This document shows, piece by piece, positions 1-13,407 of a DNA stretch of 64,000 nucleotides. Location: assembly GCA_946807835.1 (NCBI GenBank), contig OX327695.1:28502501-28566500 (forward strand). Direction: 5' to 3'. Source of the DNA: Ailanthus altissimus (taxonomy: Eukaryota > Streptophyta > Magnoliopsida > Sapindales > Simaroubaceae). Each line of letters opens with the position of its first letter. Within the stretch, counting starts at the first letter, position 1. Below the pieces are notes generated by a model that was not told where the DNA came from, made no database searches, and saw only the letters and a list, made by a program, of their open reading frames with translations. The translations under genes were made by a program, and so were the position numbers.

Positions 1-1255
1 TAAAAATTCTTATTAAATAGATGAAATAATAATTTTTGTAAATGAGAGATTAGGTATTTAAAAATAATAATAATTTGTAACAGGCTATATGATTTATCAG
101 AAAATGGATGATAGTTATCGTTTTCTATCTAGATAAATATTTATGAAAATTCTTAAATGTTATCAAACTTTGAACTCTGAAATCTTAGATCTAGTTAATT
201 TTAAAACATTTATATATTTAAAAGCAATCTGAATTAAATGATTTTTCAGAATTTCTCTAATTAATTCACTAAAAAATTAATAAAATATAATGAAAATTGG
301 GGTTGATGAGATAAAACTAGAGGTCAATATTCTCTTTGTAATGACTGTAATCATATTTGCACAAAAGAAAAAAGAAAGTGAAAAACGGCACTCGTTATGA
401 AATACCCTCTCAATGATCAACGTTTGTAAATCTTCCCATGTGCATGCCATAATTGACGTCAAATTTTCCCTCATGTACTTTTCAATTTTCAAGAAAATAT
501 TCGTTAGGGTGCTGCCATAAATCATAATGTTTGTAACACCATAATCATTACCCTCGAGTTTTTTATAAAAAAAAAAAAAACAAGTAACACACAAATACAA
601 TAAAAATAAAAGTTTCCTAACTTGGATTCAATTCAACTTTGCATGTGGGTTGCCAAAAATTCCCCACGTAAAAACATGTGCTGCATGTTGAACAAGCATG
701 CAAAATTATTCCATCGATTTTAGTCGACTAATGGCCAAAAACCATAATATGCTTCGTGTCAGTTAATCAATTTGATTATTGTTGTTATTATTTGATTTTT
801 CTTTTAGAATGTTTTGTAGTTGACAATGAGAATGAGTAGTCATTGATTATCTAATATAAGATTTGATCTGTATAAATGTGGAAAATTACAAACATATATA
901 TAAGATACAATTTTGATGCAGTTTATTATTTGAAAATTTGCTAATTTAATCCTAAAATTTTTGTTGAATTTTTAATTAATTCCTATATATTTTTTAAATA
1001 TTTCAATTAATTTTTGTTGTTGAAAAAAAAAAGTTCAAACTGTAATTTTTAAAGATAACAAAATAATTTGATATGCACAATAGATTCTTTTATATTTGAA
1101 TTTTTTTTTGTATTACTCTCAAAGAGTGTCCTTTAAACGTTATTTTTTTTGAAAAAAGTAATTAAGGTATTTATAAATAAAAAAACATAAGACTAATTAA
1201 GTAATTCAACTAAACAAGTAATTTTCTCTTATTAATTTTAAGCAATTAGAGATTC
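1..1255. other. AT-rich intergenic, no gene seen
   Basis: AT-rich sequence with short homopolymer runs. The only open frame over 100 codons (minus strand, 277-600) is low-complexity and begins in a poly-A/T tract. It shows no domain and no splice context, so I do not call a gene. Confidence 0.6.
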
Positions 1256-1289
1256 TTAGGTTAGTGGTACATTTTTAAAATGTCAATTA

Positions 1290-1625
1290 TACATTATCGT
1301 TTAATTATTGCGTAACTTATAAATCATTAAGATTTATCTTTAATATTAAATTAATTTTCACTTAATAGTTTAAAATTTAAATTGAGTGACTTCACTAATA
1401 TGATAACATAGCTAAGATTCAGACCTCCGATCTTAAAACCGGATTTATACTTTATTTGTAGTAATTTGTTACAATTTATTTTTAATATTAATATTAAAAT
1501 TTTGAATTCAGTGATTAACTATTATAAATGATATTATCTTCAAATTATAAAAACATGCAAATTAATAAAAATCTACAATGGTTACGAGGATCCCACTACC
1601 GGATAATGGATAAAGAAAATTACTT

Positions 1626-1677
<52 letters not shown>

Positions 1678-1790
1678 GCTTAAATGAACGTGGAATGGAA
1701 AATGAAAGATGGTGAAACAACGGCAAACAAAGATGATGGCAATCACAAGCTATTACAGGCCACAAAAAATGGATGAGGTTTATAAGTAAG
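1290..1790 (+). repeat. Diverged direct repeat, copy 1 (partner 5010-5470)
   Basis: This block aligns by eye with 5010-5470. Shared anchors include GGATCCCACT, AATGGATAAAGAAAATTACT and AATCACAAGCTATTAC in the same order. Copy 1 carries a long AT/GT microsatellite where copy 2 has only a short AT run. The two copies flank the truncated family-B LTR. Whether they are remnants of one element or a plain duplication cannot be decided; no TG..CA ends or target duplications were found. Confidence 0.6.
1626..1676. repeat. (AT)n(GT)n microsatellite
   Basis: An alternating AT run passes directly into about 18 GT dinucleotides, inside copy 1 of the diverged direct repeat. The paralogous copy near 5350 lacks the GT tract, so the expansion came after the duplication. 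Confidence 0.9.
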
Positions 1791-2297
1791 AGTATATATA
1801 AATTCAGATATTTAATTTGATTTAGATGATAAAAAATTTATATTTAAATAGTATTATTATAAGTTAAAGAAATGTCAAACAATGATATATAGTTGATTTT
1901 ATTATAAAGAGAAAATATATTACCGCCTTAGAAATAAAAAGAAGTAGTGTGAATATATAAATTTGTTGTTGAACTCAGAATAGTCCAAAATTTAATGGAT
2001 CTTATCACATTATTTTATGACAATAACAAAGTCGTTACACACACCAAAAAGTTAAGAATACGCTAAAAATCTAAACATGTAAAAAGAAAATAGCATATAA
2101 TTAGAGAGATCTTGGTTATAGGATATGTTATTTTTTTATAAAGTAGACTCTACAAATAATGTAATGGACTTACTAATTAAAACTTTAACTCTAAAAGTGT
2201 TTGAAAAATACGGCCTTAACTCCAAAAGCGTTTGAGAAATACGTGGAGTCGTTAAGTATAAGATATCATCACGAATGACACTAAAACAATTAAGAGT

Positions 2298-3890
2298 TGT
2301 TGAGATTTGTGCTTATGTGTCATCCCATTTTATATAAATATTTTTATTTATGTAATTAATATTTTATTAAATCGCTAATTATATTTAATATATAGTAAGT
2401 TGCTTGTAATACTTCAGACATTGTAGGATTTGAATGAGTTTAGATTTGATTCGAATGAGCTTGAACCAGTGTTAAGAGTTAATTACGTTGAGAGTTATAA
2501 TTGTTAAGAGTTAACACTGTTAAGAGTTAACATGTTATAAGAGTCAGCGAAATCTGAAGAGTTAGAGTCTTACTTGAAATAGGACAAAGACCCGATAGTA
2601 TACTAGTAATGACAGAGTTGCAAATAAGGGTGAGCATGATCTAATTCGATTTTTTTTATAGTTGAAAACCAAATCGAACTGAACCAATTTTTTTTGGTTT
2701 AATTTTTCGATTTTAGAAATTAAAATTTTTTGTTTATCTTTTAAATTTAAGAAGAATTATGTGTTGTTAAGTGCATATTAATATTTTCAATTATCCAATA
2801 CATGAACACCATGTAACAAATCAATATGATTTTATTAAAAAACTAATTTTTCCAATCGATTTTTATTGAATGAAAATTGACTGTCGATTTTTCTTAAATA
2901 AAAACAAATTTTTTTTTATTTCATGAAAAAACTAAATCGAACCGGCCTGGTTCGGTTCGATTTTTCAGTTTTTGACTTTATTTTCTCACCATTAATTGTA
3001 AATAGTGCTAAGACATGTTTTTATACAAGTATGTTTTCAAATCTTATATTCATGATCTATTTTCATTGATACGGGTCTATCAATGAAAATCTTATTTAAA
3101 TATAAATTAATATATGTCTATATTTAAATAGTTCAAATAGTTAGTCTTAACAAATTACGAGTTTATGAAAAGCTCTTAAAGACATGCAGATATTTAGTGA
3201 GAACTAAATATTGAATAAGCTCAATTAGGATCTCTAATAGACATCTCATAAAACTGTCAATTGATGATCATTTCGAGTCGAGTAATATTCGTGGTCTATT
3301 GACATGAGCACCAATATTGACTTGTGAATGATCCACCATATTAAGTTTCACACATGTCAGAGACTTTTTATGGTCTGAACGCTGGGTGTCGCCGAGTATG
3401 GTTCGATACTCGTAGAATTCAATGTGTAGATATGAAATCCATCAGCTCGTATGGGTGAGTTGTATATCCAGATGCTCTAAAATTGTGTTTTAGAAAATTT
3501 TATGGCCATAATTAATTTACCCAGAAAAAATATTTCCTGTGTAAGAAATAATATCGTAAAAGTATTTGCGGATATTATTTATCATAATACAAATCTAGAG
3601 ATAAGTTATAGAGTTGAGCATATAGAGACTTGACGATGATGATCTATGTCTTCGTTCTTTCTAGATATAAATGACGGGGGGATTATATGATTATGTATTA
3701 ACTTCAACTTGTATGGTTAAACACACTGTTTTATTATTTTTATAATGTGGGTGTATGACAATATTTATAGATTTATGAAAGAGTTCTGTAAAATAAAACG
3801 AGTGTGAACATGAGAAGTCTTACTATATAAAGTATATGCGTTGTGTACTGAAATAGTACACCAAATTAAATAGTTCAATTTAAAATTTTC
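2298..3890 (+). mobile_element. Truncated LTR copy, family B
   Basis: It begins TGTTGAGATTTGTGCTTA, matching the TGTTAGGGTTTGTGCTTA start of the family-B LTR at 36962. It stays colinear with that LTR for about 1.2 kb, sharing for example the 'gacattgta..atctgaa', 'gggtctatc' and 'ttcatggtctgac' type blocks. Homology fades near 3890, so the 3' end is missing or too diverged to see, and no target duplication was found. A 370-bp MITE interrupts it at 2626-2995. No internal retrotransposon coding region is present. Confidence 0.7.
2626..2995. mobile_element. hAT-like MITE inside family-B LTR
   Basis: About 370 bp that is absent from the other family-B copies. It is flanked by TTGCAAAT (2618-2625) and TTGTAAAT (2996-3003), an 8-bp direct repeat with one mismatch as expected for hAT elements. 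The ends are roughly inverted (GGGTGAGCA on the left, TTCTCACC on the right). Subterminal inverted stretches rich in TCGATTT and GGTTCGGTTCGAT allow the element to fold back. There is no coding capacity. The host LTR already has a TTGCAAAGAGTTGCA motif near this point, so the exact 8-bp repeat is somewhat ambiguous. Confidence 0.6.
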
Positions 3891-4286
3891 TCGAAACACA
3901 AAATTATTTTAAATTTTTTTTAAAAAATTATAAAATTTAAATATTAAGGCCGATATTTTCGTAAACAAAACTTACTACTTTAACATTTCTAAGAATATCA
4001 CATATTATATTATTAATTTATTAAAAAATAATAAGTAAAATATTTTTATTAACCTAATTATTAAGTGTTAATTTTTAAATTGACCATCCAAATGAAATGA
4101 TATTATGCATATATAACATTTGAAAATCCAGAATCATTTCCGCTAAAGTAAATTGAATATGGTGAATTTGTTTATTAATTAACCTTGACATGTCTTTGTG
4201 TAATTTGAAGTTAGCCACCAATTACTCCATTAAACGGCCAACACCTACTAGCTGTTGATTCACCATTTTTGTAAAGCATAACAAGC

Positions 4287-4905
4287 ACGATAAGGATTTT
4301 TTTATCCTTGTTATTAGTTACATTTTATGGCTTTCAACTGGTTCCTAAGTTGGCAACAAAGGCTTGATATACAAGTCTTCACTTCATCTCAAATTTGAAT
4401 TCGGATAATATTTTTAAAAGCGTAATAATTTTAAAAGTTTGAGAGATATTTTAAAGTAAAAATTGTTACAATTAAAATATTTTAACGAATAATAAAGTTA
4501 TAATTCTAGTTCAATAGATCACACGGAGTTATTGATTAAAACTGTACAAAATATATTTTAAGAATGAGTTATTTGATGTTAGTTACATTTGATATATTAA
4601 AAGTGAGTTTTTTTATATTTCAAGAATTTTTTTATCCTTGTCATCTTGTTATTAGTTACATTTGATGGCTTTCAACTGGTTCCTAAGTTGGCAACAAAGG
4701 CTTTATATACTGGTTTTTAAAAGTAAAGTGTTTTACGAGCATAATAATTTTAAAAGTTCTGAGAGATATTTTAAAATAAAAATTATTTCAATCTAAATAT
4801 TTTGACGAGTAACAAAGTTATTGTTTTAATTTAATGGATCATACAGAATCATTGATTATAATTATATAAAATACATTTTAAGAGTGAGTTTTATGATATT
4901 TTATT
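4287..4905. repeat. Two-copy tandem repeat, unit about 340 bp
   Basis: The segment around 4300-4600 repeats around 4630-4905. Both contain TTTTTTTATCCTTG, GGCTTTCAACTGGTTCCTAA, GTTGGCAACAAAGGCTT and GAGAGATATTTTAAA in order. The copies have diverged by substitutions and small indels. No coding potential. Confidence 0.65.
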
Positions 4906-5009
4906 AATATAATAAAATATTTATTTAAATTTTACTACACTTTATTTATATATGTGATGTATAAATTAATAATAAAATAAAATGTACATACCCACCTTAC
5001 GCATAATAC

Positions 5010-5470
5010 ACTTTCAATTGCATAACTTGTAAACTATTAAAGTTTATCTTTAATACTAAATTCTTCTTCTTAATAGTTTAAAATTTTAAATTTAGTGATT
5101 TTACTAATATGACAACATACCCCAAGATTTTGACCTCTAATTTTAAAATCAAATCCATATTTTATTTGTAAGAGTTTGTTAAGTACCAATATTTAACTTT
5201 CACCTAAAAATTTAAAATTTAAAATTAAGCGATTAACAACTATAAATGTTATTATCTTCAAATTATAAAAACATCCAAATTAATAAAAATCCCTATTACA
5301 ATGGTTATGAGGATCCCACTCACGAATAATGGATAAAGAAAATTACTTTAAATAATATATATATTGCTTAGATGAACGTGGGATAGAAAATGAAAGATAG
5401 TGAAACAAAGATGATGACAATCACAAGCTATTACGGGCCACAGAAAACGGACGAGGTTTGCAAGAGAATG
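5010..5470 (+). repeat. Diverged direct repeat, copy 2 (partner 1290-1790)
   Basis: Same block order as copy 1 and same orientation, about 3.7 kb downstream. It retains GGATCCCACT and AATCACAAGCTATTAC but lacks the GT microsatellite. Confidence 0.6.
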
Positions 5471-5474
5471 AGAA

Positions 5475-8400
5475 TCATACGCAATTTAGTTGACCTTATC
5501 TCTTCTCATATCTTGAATTGGCATCAATATCCCCGTTTGATCCTCAAATTTATATGTTAGTGTTACTAAGAAGTCTTGTGTTGTATTGAGGCAAATGGTT
5601 GAAACCCTTGTCAAGAAATGGAACTAGATTGAGAATTTGAGATATTGGCCATCTCTTACAAGTTTTGTCAAGGTCATATGACAACAATATTAACAAAATT
5701 TAGGGTCATTTAATCGTATTAGAATTGAAGCTCTAATATAATATCAAAAATAATTTGAATCGTTTGATCAAATTAAGAGTGATGGTGTTTAACTATTAAT
5801 TTAATGGATATAAATTTTTTTATTATTAATATTGTTAAATTTTTTTGAACATTGCAGAATAATTTCAAAAAAATTATTTATATTTAAAAACACATAACTA
5901 TAACATTGAGCTCAAACTATATTTTGATTACGGGCATAGTCTAATATTGACCATACATCTATATTAATGTTGAATTCCAAATTTGGATGTTCTCTCATTC
6001 AAGTTAAATAAAAAGGTACATCGAGTTCAAGGTAGTAGTCTAGTGGCAACTCATTTTTCAAAATTAAAATTTTAAATTTATTGGGCATAAATTTCATAGG
6101 GCTACCCCATTGAAATTTAGAATTTGTATTTGAATTGATGTATCGTCAATTAATGATTATTATTTGTTAGATAATTATTAATTTTTTAATTTTTATTAAT
6201 GCAATAACATACTAATACCAATCTACAATTAACATATTATAACATAATTTTGTAAATTTAATATTATTAATTTTATTGTTAATAAATATAAATAGAAGAA
6301 TTGATACTTTACTCTCTACTTTAAAAAAACATATCCATTAATTTTTCTAAATACCCAATTGTATCATTTTTATCCTTACAACTCTCAATTACGTACCTCC
6401 ATAAAAGGATTAACTTGAATATTTAAAAATATATAAAAAAATTTATAAGTAATTAAAAAAAACTTAGGATTAAACTGTCAATTTATCCTGTAAAATACTA
6501 CTAGCACGGTGAATGTAAATTGAAATATTTATAAGACGTAGACTAACTGTTTACAAAGTCGATATTTTCAAACCCAGCTAACAAACTCTTATTTCAGGTT
6601 GGTCTCGAACTATAAATCATTTATCCCTCAAAACTTTATTTTATTTCTTTTTTTTTTTCTCGCCTTGCTTCGTTAAAATACATTTATATGACACAAACGG
6701 AGCGGAGCTTCTAAAGAGCTACGAGGCCCATTTCCTCACATTTCAATTTTTTTAAAATTTAATAATATTTTTTTCATAAATTTTATTTTTAAAAAAATGT
6801 ATTTTATATTTTAATTCTTCTAATTAAAACTTTAATATAATTAAACTTTGATTTAATGTAAATTTTTTTTATACGGTTTGCAATTGACATTATATTAATC
6901 AGATTACATTATTGATATTATGTTAGTTTAATATTAATATTTACATCACTCATTATAAATACTTACATAGATTACATTATCTCACTCACTATTAATATTT
7001 ATATTTGACTATATGATCAAAATCATTAAAAATAATAAATACAACATTAAATACACCTTATCTAAATTATAAAATCTCTATAAAATAAAAAGAAAACTCA
7101 CACTGTCCTAAAACTTTCATGAGATAGAAGAAAAATTTATACCAATACTCAAATCTCTAATCTAAACTCAAGAGCTACACAAAAATTGCCGCTAAGACAA
7201 ATCCTTAATACTAACACCCGACTTCTGTCGTCTTAAATTCTGGTTCGCTTTTAAACACAACTGGTTATTTATTTATTTATGAATAATAACGAGACAGAAG
7301 TTGGTATACGCACGTGTGAAAACGAAACTTGGAAAGAAAATGGAGAGTCATGTTCCCAGCAAACAAAAGGGTCCAGACTTTTATACAGATTCAGAAGCTT
7401 TTGCTCCTGTAAATTACAAATATGTGCATGTCCATAATTTAATGCATATGACTTTCAGTTTCAGGTTGATAAACTTGCATTTAAATTTTTTTTTATTATT
7501 TTGCCCTTCTAAACAATGCAAAAGTACGATGGTTTTTTTTTTTTTGCTTTTTCAAATTTATTTATTTATATATACGAAAACCCAGCTGTGATTTTCAAGT
7601 GGATACCTCGTCAGAATCATCTCATTCTTGTTAAATGTTTAATTATTTTCTCTTTTCGGTAAGTAACCCTCACTTTGATTAATTTATGTAACTTGATGGG
7701 TTATATTTAAAATATGGTAAAGATTCCAAGTAGGTAGCCCTTTTGGCCTAATGTAAATACAACGTATTATTCCACTAACCCACATGAATAGCATCATGCA
7801 CACAATTAGGGCTTATAATATGTATAATTATAAAGTCTATATACTCGTGATCATTGAAGCATTAATCCCGTGATATAGTATCCCTTTAAAAAAAACCTAG
7901 ACTCATTTACTTGAAATAATAAAGGAATCAATGCCACGCCATTTAAAAAAATAAAATAAAAATGTGTAATTGCAGAAATAAAATGCAGTAAATGATTTAC
8001 AGTGCATTTTTGATTAAACGAGTCTTATCAAAATCTTTCATCCGAGAAGTAGATTTGATTCTTAACATGATCCTTCACCTTAAAGTAGAATTCAAATTAT
8101 CTGATCTTAACCGTTTGATGTGAATTCGATTTATAAAATCGATTGAAAATAAAAATTGTGAAGACTTTAATATGAAATTTTAATTATGATAATATGTTAG
8201 ATAAATATTTCATACAAAAATTAAAATTATAAGATAAATACTCAATGCTGGTATTAAATGCACAAAATTTTGATTGAAGTTTTTGTATATATATATGTAT
8301 ATATATATATATAATTATTTTATTATTATTATTTTCTTGTTGAAGATATTTGGTGCACTACAAGCATGTTTATGAGTTGAAAGAGACTCAATTGACACAC

Positions 8401-11400
8401 GAATCATTACATTGAAAGTGGCCTAACTTTGATAATCTTTACGTTTAAGTCCATCCAAAAGACAACAAATATTAATGCTTAAATTTTATTTTTTTTGAAA
8501 AATAAAGACACCATTAACATTTCAATTCTCAAACCGACAATTCTACTTTTTTTTTCCCCTAAGTTTCTTCCACCTAACTTCAAGCGAATCTCACCATCAA
8601 CACCCTATAATTTGTCTCATTAATTTGTGCCTAAATTGGACCATTTAGCCACCGAGCTTTTGCTTTCTCTTTAATCAAAGACTAAGCTATTTCTTCTTTT
8701 GTTTCCACGTGTATATAGGAGTATTTTTTCAAATATTATTTTTATAAAAATAAATAGAAAAATTATAAATTTCGTCACCTAATTAATATATACCAACTTA
8801 ATTTTAATTTTTTTTTACAAATACTCAATTAATTCTTATAAAGATAAAATTGGTCATTATTCAAATATAAAATAAAAATAATAAATAGCTAAAAATGTCT
8901 CTAAAAGGACTAACCGAATATTTATAAAAAAATAAATATATATAAATTAAATCAATAACGAAATTGATATTTTTTTTAATACGGTCATTATTTAAAAAAG
9001 AAAAATAATAGTTAAAAATAATTAAAAATATTCTTTAATGGACTAATTAAATATTTTTAAAAAATAATTAAATTAATATGTATCAATTAAATCAATAATA
9101 AAATTGATATTTTTCTGAATAATCACTTAAATTAGGTTATAAGTAAAAGCAACCGCTTCCATGTGCAGTCTCTTCCTATATTTGCCCATCGATTTCCACT
9201 CAAATTTGATAGCGATATAAAGCCATTCATTGTGGGTTCAACAATCATTTCGACGCACAGTTCATAGTTTTTTTTTTTTTACAGCAAAAGAAAACATATT
9301 CCAAAAAAGAAAAGAAGATAATGTGGCCATTTCATGTACAATTTACGAAAACAATTTGAAATTTTATCTTCCACTAAATCTCATGCCTAAAGAAGAGCAC
9401 TGCTGTTTCATTTTGCCAGCTTACCTGCTTTAGAAAGACGAGCTAGAACTCACACCTTTCCTTTTTCGTTTTTCTGTCAGGTTTCAGATGCACGGCTTCA
9501 CCTTCTCTTATTCATCTGTTTTGCATCCCCATCGTCACTTCAGTACTTTTGAAGACTGCTTCTTTGAATTTCACATTAACCCTTACAAATTATCAAATGC
9601 AAACATTTAAACGTTTTAAAATGACATGGAATAATATATAAACATAATTTGATCCTCACTCTGTTATAAACTTTTTAGTATAATTCACCTTTAAAATTCA
9701 GCTTATAAAAAAAAGATATCTAAAGATTAATAAATTATTAGTTAATCTCATAATTAATTGATTAAAATCTTAACACGCTCTCTCTTACACACACATATAT
9801 ATATATATTTAAAGTTCTCAATTTTTGAACCATCATGATCAATTATTTAATTACGCTTACTTGTTTCTCTATTTGACGAAAATGCATTGTTTTTTATTAA
9901 AAAAATATTTCAATATTCGAGTCAATATTTATAAAAAAATAATGCATACTAATATGTGGAGTAGTGTTTGTAAAAATATACAGAATTATGATGAATCGAT
10001 CAATTGTATATCTGAGTCATGAAAGAATGTATGAACAAATAATCGTCTTTATTTATAATGTATAAGTTACAATCCTTTTCAAATTATGTATGAGTGTTCA
10101 TATTTTATTATGAATAAATAAAAATTTAAATATATTTAAATATCTTCAATTATGAGAAATTTTTATGTGAAATTCACTTACTTTGTAAGATTTTTGTATT
10201 TATATAAAACAACAATCAATCAATTGAAATTATAATAAAACTCAAAGTTTAATTTATTATCGCCTCTTTATAATACACGTGATTTGTTTGTAGATTCAAT
10301 TTTAACGAGTTGAGTTATTTGTCAATTTTAAATTTAAAATTTGAGCTAAATTTTTAGTCACATAAAACTTAACATTTTTATGTGGGCTAGTCGTTAAAAA
10401 AGTTAAGACTGTGTATTAACTAGTTGTGTATTTAGATTAAAAAAAACACAATAATATATATATATATATAAATAATTTAATGAGCAACATAAGTTATTAT
10501 CACCTTTTTTTTAATGTGAGTTAACTTTTGAAAAAGTTAGACTACTTTCTAACTTTTTCAAAAGTGCAGACTTTGTTAGTTAGTTAAGTATTTAAACAAA
10601 AGGCCTAATAATATATATAAAAATAATTTTATAAATAATATAATTTATTATATCACAAATAACATTATCACATGATGTTATTTAATTAATTTATATATTT
10701 TTTTAAAAAAATCTTGTCACATATTTAAATTCTCTCGTATAATGAATTACGTTGCATATTAAAAACAATGCTCTTTTTACATATAATGCCCAACTTTAAA
10801 CGAAACCTTTTGATAAATAGCAAGATAAATGACCGTATCAAGTGAGATAAAAGACGTGGGTTACAAACTTTATAATCTAATACGTCTTTTTGGTTAATAA
10901 TGCATGTCTTATATATTCATTTATATTGTCTCTCTCTTAACTTTACCAGTATATTTTGATCTCTTTAAACTATTTATAAAAGGTTGACAAGGCAGCAGAT
11001 AAACATCATTGAATCACAGGGCCAGCAGCCAACTTATCGACAAAGGCGTGAATCGTGGCAACAATGGCAACAGAAAGAAAGAAAAAATGCAATAATTTCA
11101 ATCACTATATGTGTTACTTTCGACGTGTAATGTGAGTAGCTACCAAAATTATTGAGATGTGCCATCGCCATGGCATATGGGACCTTTCATTTCATGGATC
11201 ACGGACACAATGAACGAGTAATGAAAACAAGACGTTACAAAAATTAATAAGTTGTGTGACAATTATCTAAAAAAAAATAATATTAGCTATTTTAAATTAT
11301 ATTTTATTAAAAAAATATTAAATAGTAAAATTATAAAATTATATATTAAATTATTTTATTATTTGATACGTTATTTTTTTATATAATTTAAAATGTTTAC

Positions 11401-12360
11401 CATTATTCTTTTTTTTATTATTTCATTTGCAATTTTATATGTTGGGTAGATTTAAATTATATTATTTATTAAAAATAAAGATTAGAAATTTGAGTATCTT
11501 TATCTAAAAGGAGATAGCGTAATTTTTGACATAATATTTTACATATTTTTAAGATTATTATATTAAGTTTTAAGTATGTATTAATTAAAATATTTAATTA
11601 TAATTGAGCCATAAATATGTATTAACTTAATAATTTAAAAATTATGAAAAATATTATATTAAAAATATTTTGCTACGAATCTTTCACCGTTAACTGTTTG
11701 CGGTTTGATTAGGAATAATTGTATATATATATTTGTTATAATAATAACCAAAAAGTTCAGGACACGTGGAACTTGATGGCATGTGAGCCATTTTTTGTTG
11801 TCGTACCTTGATGGGTCCACATGACAGTTGGCAGAGAACGGACGTTGACCTCAATATGCCTCTTCCTGTTCTTAGTTGAAAGGCAAGTTGAAATTACATT
11901 AATGACCCTTATGCCAGTAAATTAATATATTAAATAATTATCGGTAATAAAATAATACTACACTTCTTAAATCATATATAAAAATTTAAATTTTAAATAA
12001 AATGTCAAATAATTATTAAATAAAAAAATAATATAATAAATAATTTTAAAAATTATAAAAATTAACTACTTATTATTTAACATCTCATTTAAATATAAAA
12101 TAAATTTAAATTTGAGATATGTATTATTATTATATTTAAAATAATAATTTTATTATTTTATTATTTAATAATTATTTAATATATTATTAAAAATAAAAAT
12201 TTGAAGATAATATTTAAAAATATATAGTATTATCTACCTCATTTTTCTAAATATCTTGACGGTTAGAATTGAACTCCTTTGCCATGCAACCGTCTCTCAG
12301 GCCAACGGGATCCCATTCTCCCTCTATCTACTGAAACTTTCTATGATGGTTAATGGTTGG
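5475..12360. other. Long AT-rich intergenic stretch, no gene supported
   Basis: Nearly 7 kb without a convincing coding region. The open frames near 7301-7591, 9230-9433 and 9825-10022 are short, low-complexity and rich in poly-Phe/Lys from homopolymers, with no recognisable domain. The stretch contains TA microsatellites (around 8285-8315 and 10453-10470) and an 18-bp perfect hairpin at 10524-10565. The 6715-7245 part resembles 55550-55760 (both end near a 'cttaaattctggtt' motif) and may be a decayed transposon end. Confidence 0.5.
10524..10565. repeat. Perfect 18-bp inverted repeat with 6-nt loop
   Basis: ACTTTTGAAAAAGTTAGA at 10524-10541 is the exact reverse complement of TCTAACTTTTTCAAAAGT at 10548-10565, with loop CTACTT. 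No gene or poly-T terminator context surrounds it. It may be the core of a small foldback element. Confidence 0.85.
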
Positions 12361-12442
12361 TTTATCACTTTTTTTCTTCTTTAAGAAAAAAAGTTTATAA
12401 TAAATTATTCATTAATATATGATGGTTAATGGTTAGACTTAG

Positions 12443-12619
12443 TGATAAAAAGTTTTAATATATTATTCATTAATTTCAAAGAAGCCGAAAATTATTTTTT
12501 CTTTTTTAAGAAAAATATTTTTTTAAGAAAAAAAGTGATAAATATTTTTTTTGACTTTGAGAAAAGAATAATAACTTTAAAATTAATGAATAATATATTC
12601 TAAACTTTTTATCATTAGC
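12443..12619. repeat. Foldback (inverted-repeat) structure
   Basis: The left arm at 12443-12474 (TGATAAAAAGTTTTAATAT and onward to ATTCATTAA) is inverted at 12583-12619 (TTAATGAATAATATATTC to TTTATCATTAG). About 110 bp of spacer contains smaller TTTTTCTT/AAGAAAAA palindromes. A partial direct copy of the arm lies at 12391-12415. It is probably a degraded foldback MITE; no target duplication was identified. Confidence 0.55.
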
Positions 12620-13049
12620 GAAAAAAAAGATTATACATATTATACTTGTTCGTTTTTCAAATCTTATATGTCAAGCATTATAACATTCTCTTATAATTGT
12701 TATTTATGAAGTATCATATCACTTGAGAATTATTAAAACATAAGAGTTGTGATAATGATTTTGTAGGTGTAATACTATTGAGATATAAGTTCATCAAAAT
12801 TTTTACTTAATACTTTTGGAAGGAGTTTTAATTTATTATCGAGATTGGGATTTAAATCTCGTCATAATGTCATCAAACAATGTAAAAGTGTTTGTTGATA
12901 ACTTGCAATGTGATACTTATAACACGGAATACTATAGTAATAATTTTTGTTTATTATTGATATTACACCCACTTTTTATTACTACAAATATTAGAAACAA
13001 TTGAGATAATATTTTATTTTTATATTGGGACAAAAAATTACTTCAATAT

Positions 13050-13402
13050 TGATCTTCGCTTAAATATAGACTTCACATAAAAAGTATAAACTAGAGAACA
13101 ATTAAAACAATAGTTTCCTTTCACATTAACATAAACTCGAATATCTACTCGTATAAAGATTAAAGAATAATTGAAACAATATTTCATTTCCACACTGATG
13201 TACATATAACCCTACAAAAAGAGAAAAGACTCTACACTAATGACTTCACTTCTACAATTAGACAAGATTTCATTTTTAGATTGATAAACGTTTGGATACA
13301 AACTCCACATAGAGATGATACATCCTCACATAAAGAGTAGAGTATTCACAGAGAGAGTAAGACCACAGAGAAAATAGAAAAAAACCCCTATTATATAAAA
13401 AA
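13050..13402. repeat. Degenerate periodic repeat, left part
   Basis: Imperfect short units of the type CACATAAAGAGTAGAG and ACAAAAAGAGAAAAGACTC recur every ~20-35 bp. The same units resume after the LTR nest, at 17895-18960, so the LTRs at 13408-17873 were inserted into one repeat field. No coding potential and no family recognised. Confidence 0.6.
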
Positions 13403-13407
13403 ATAAT

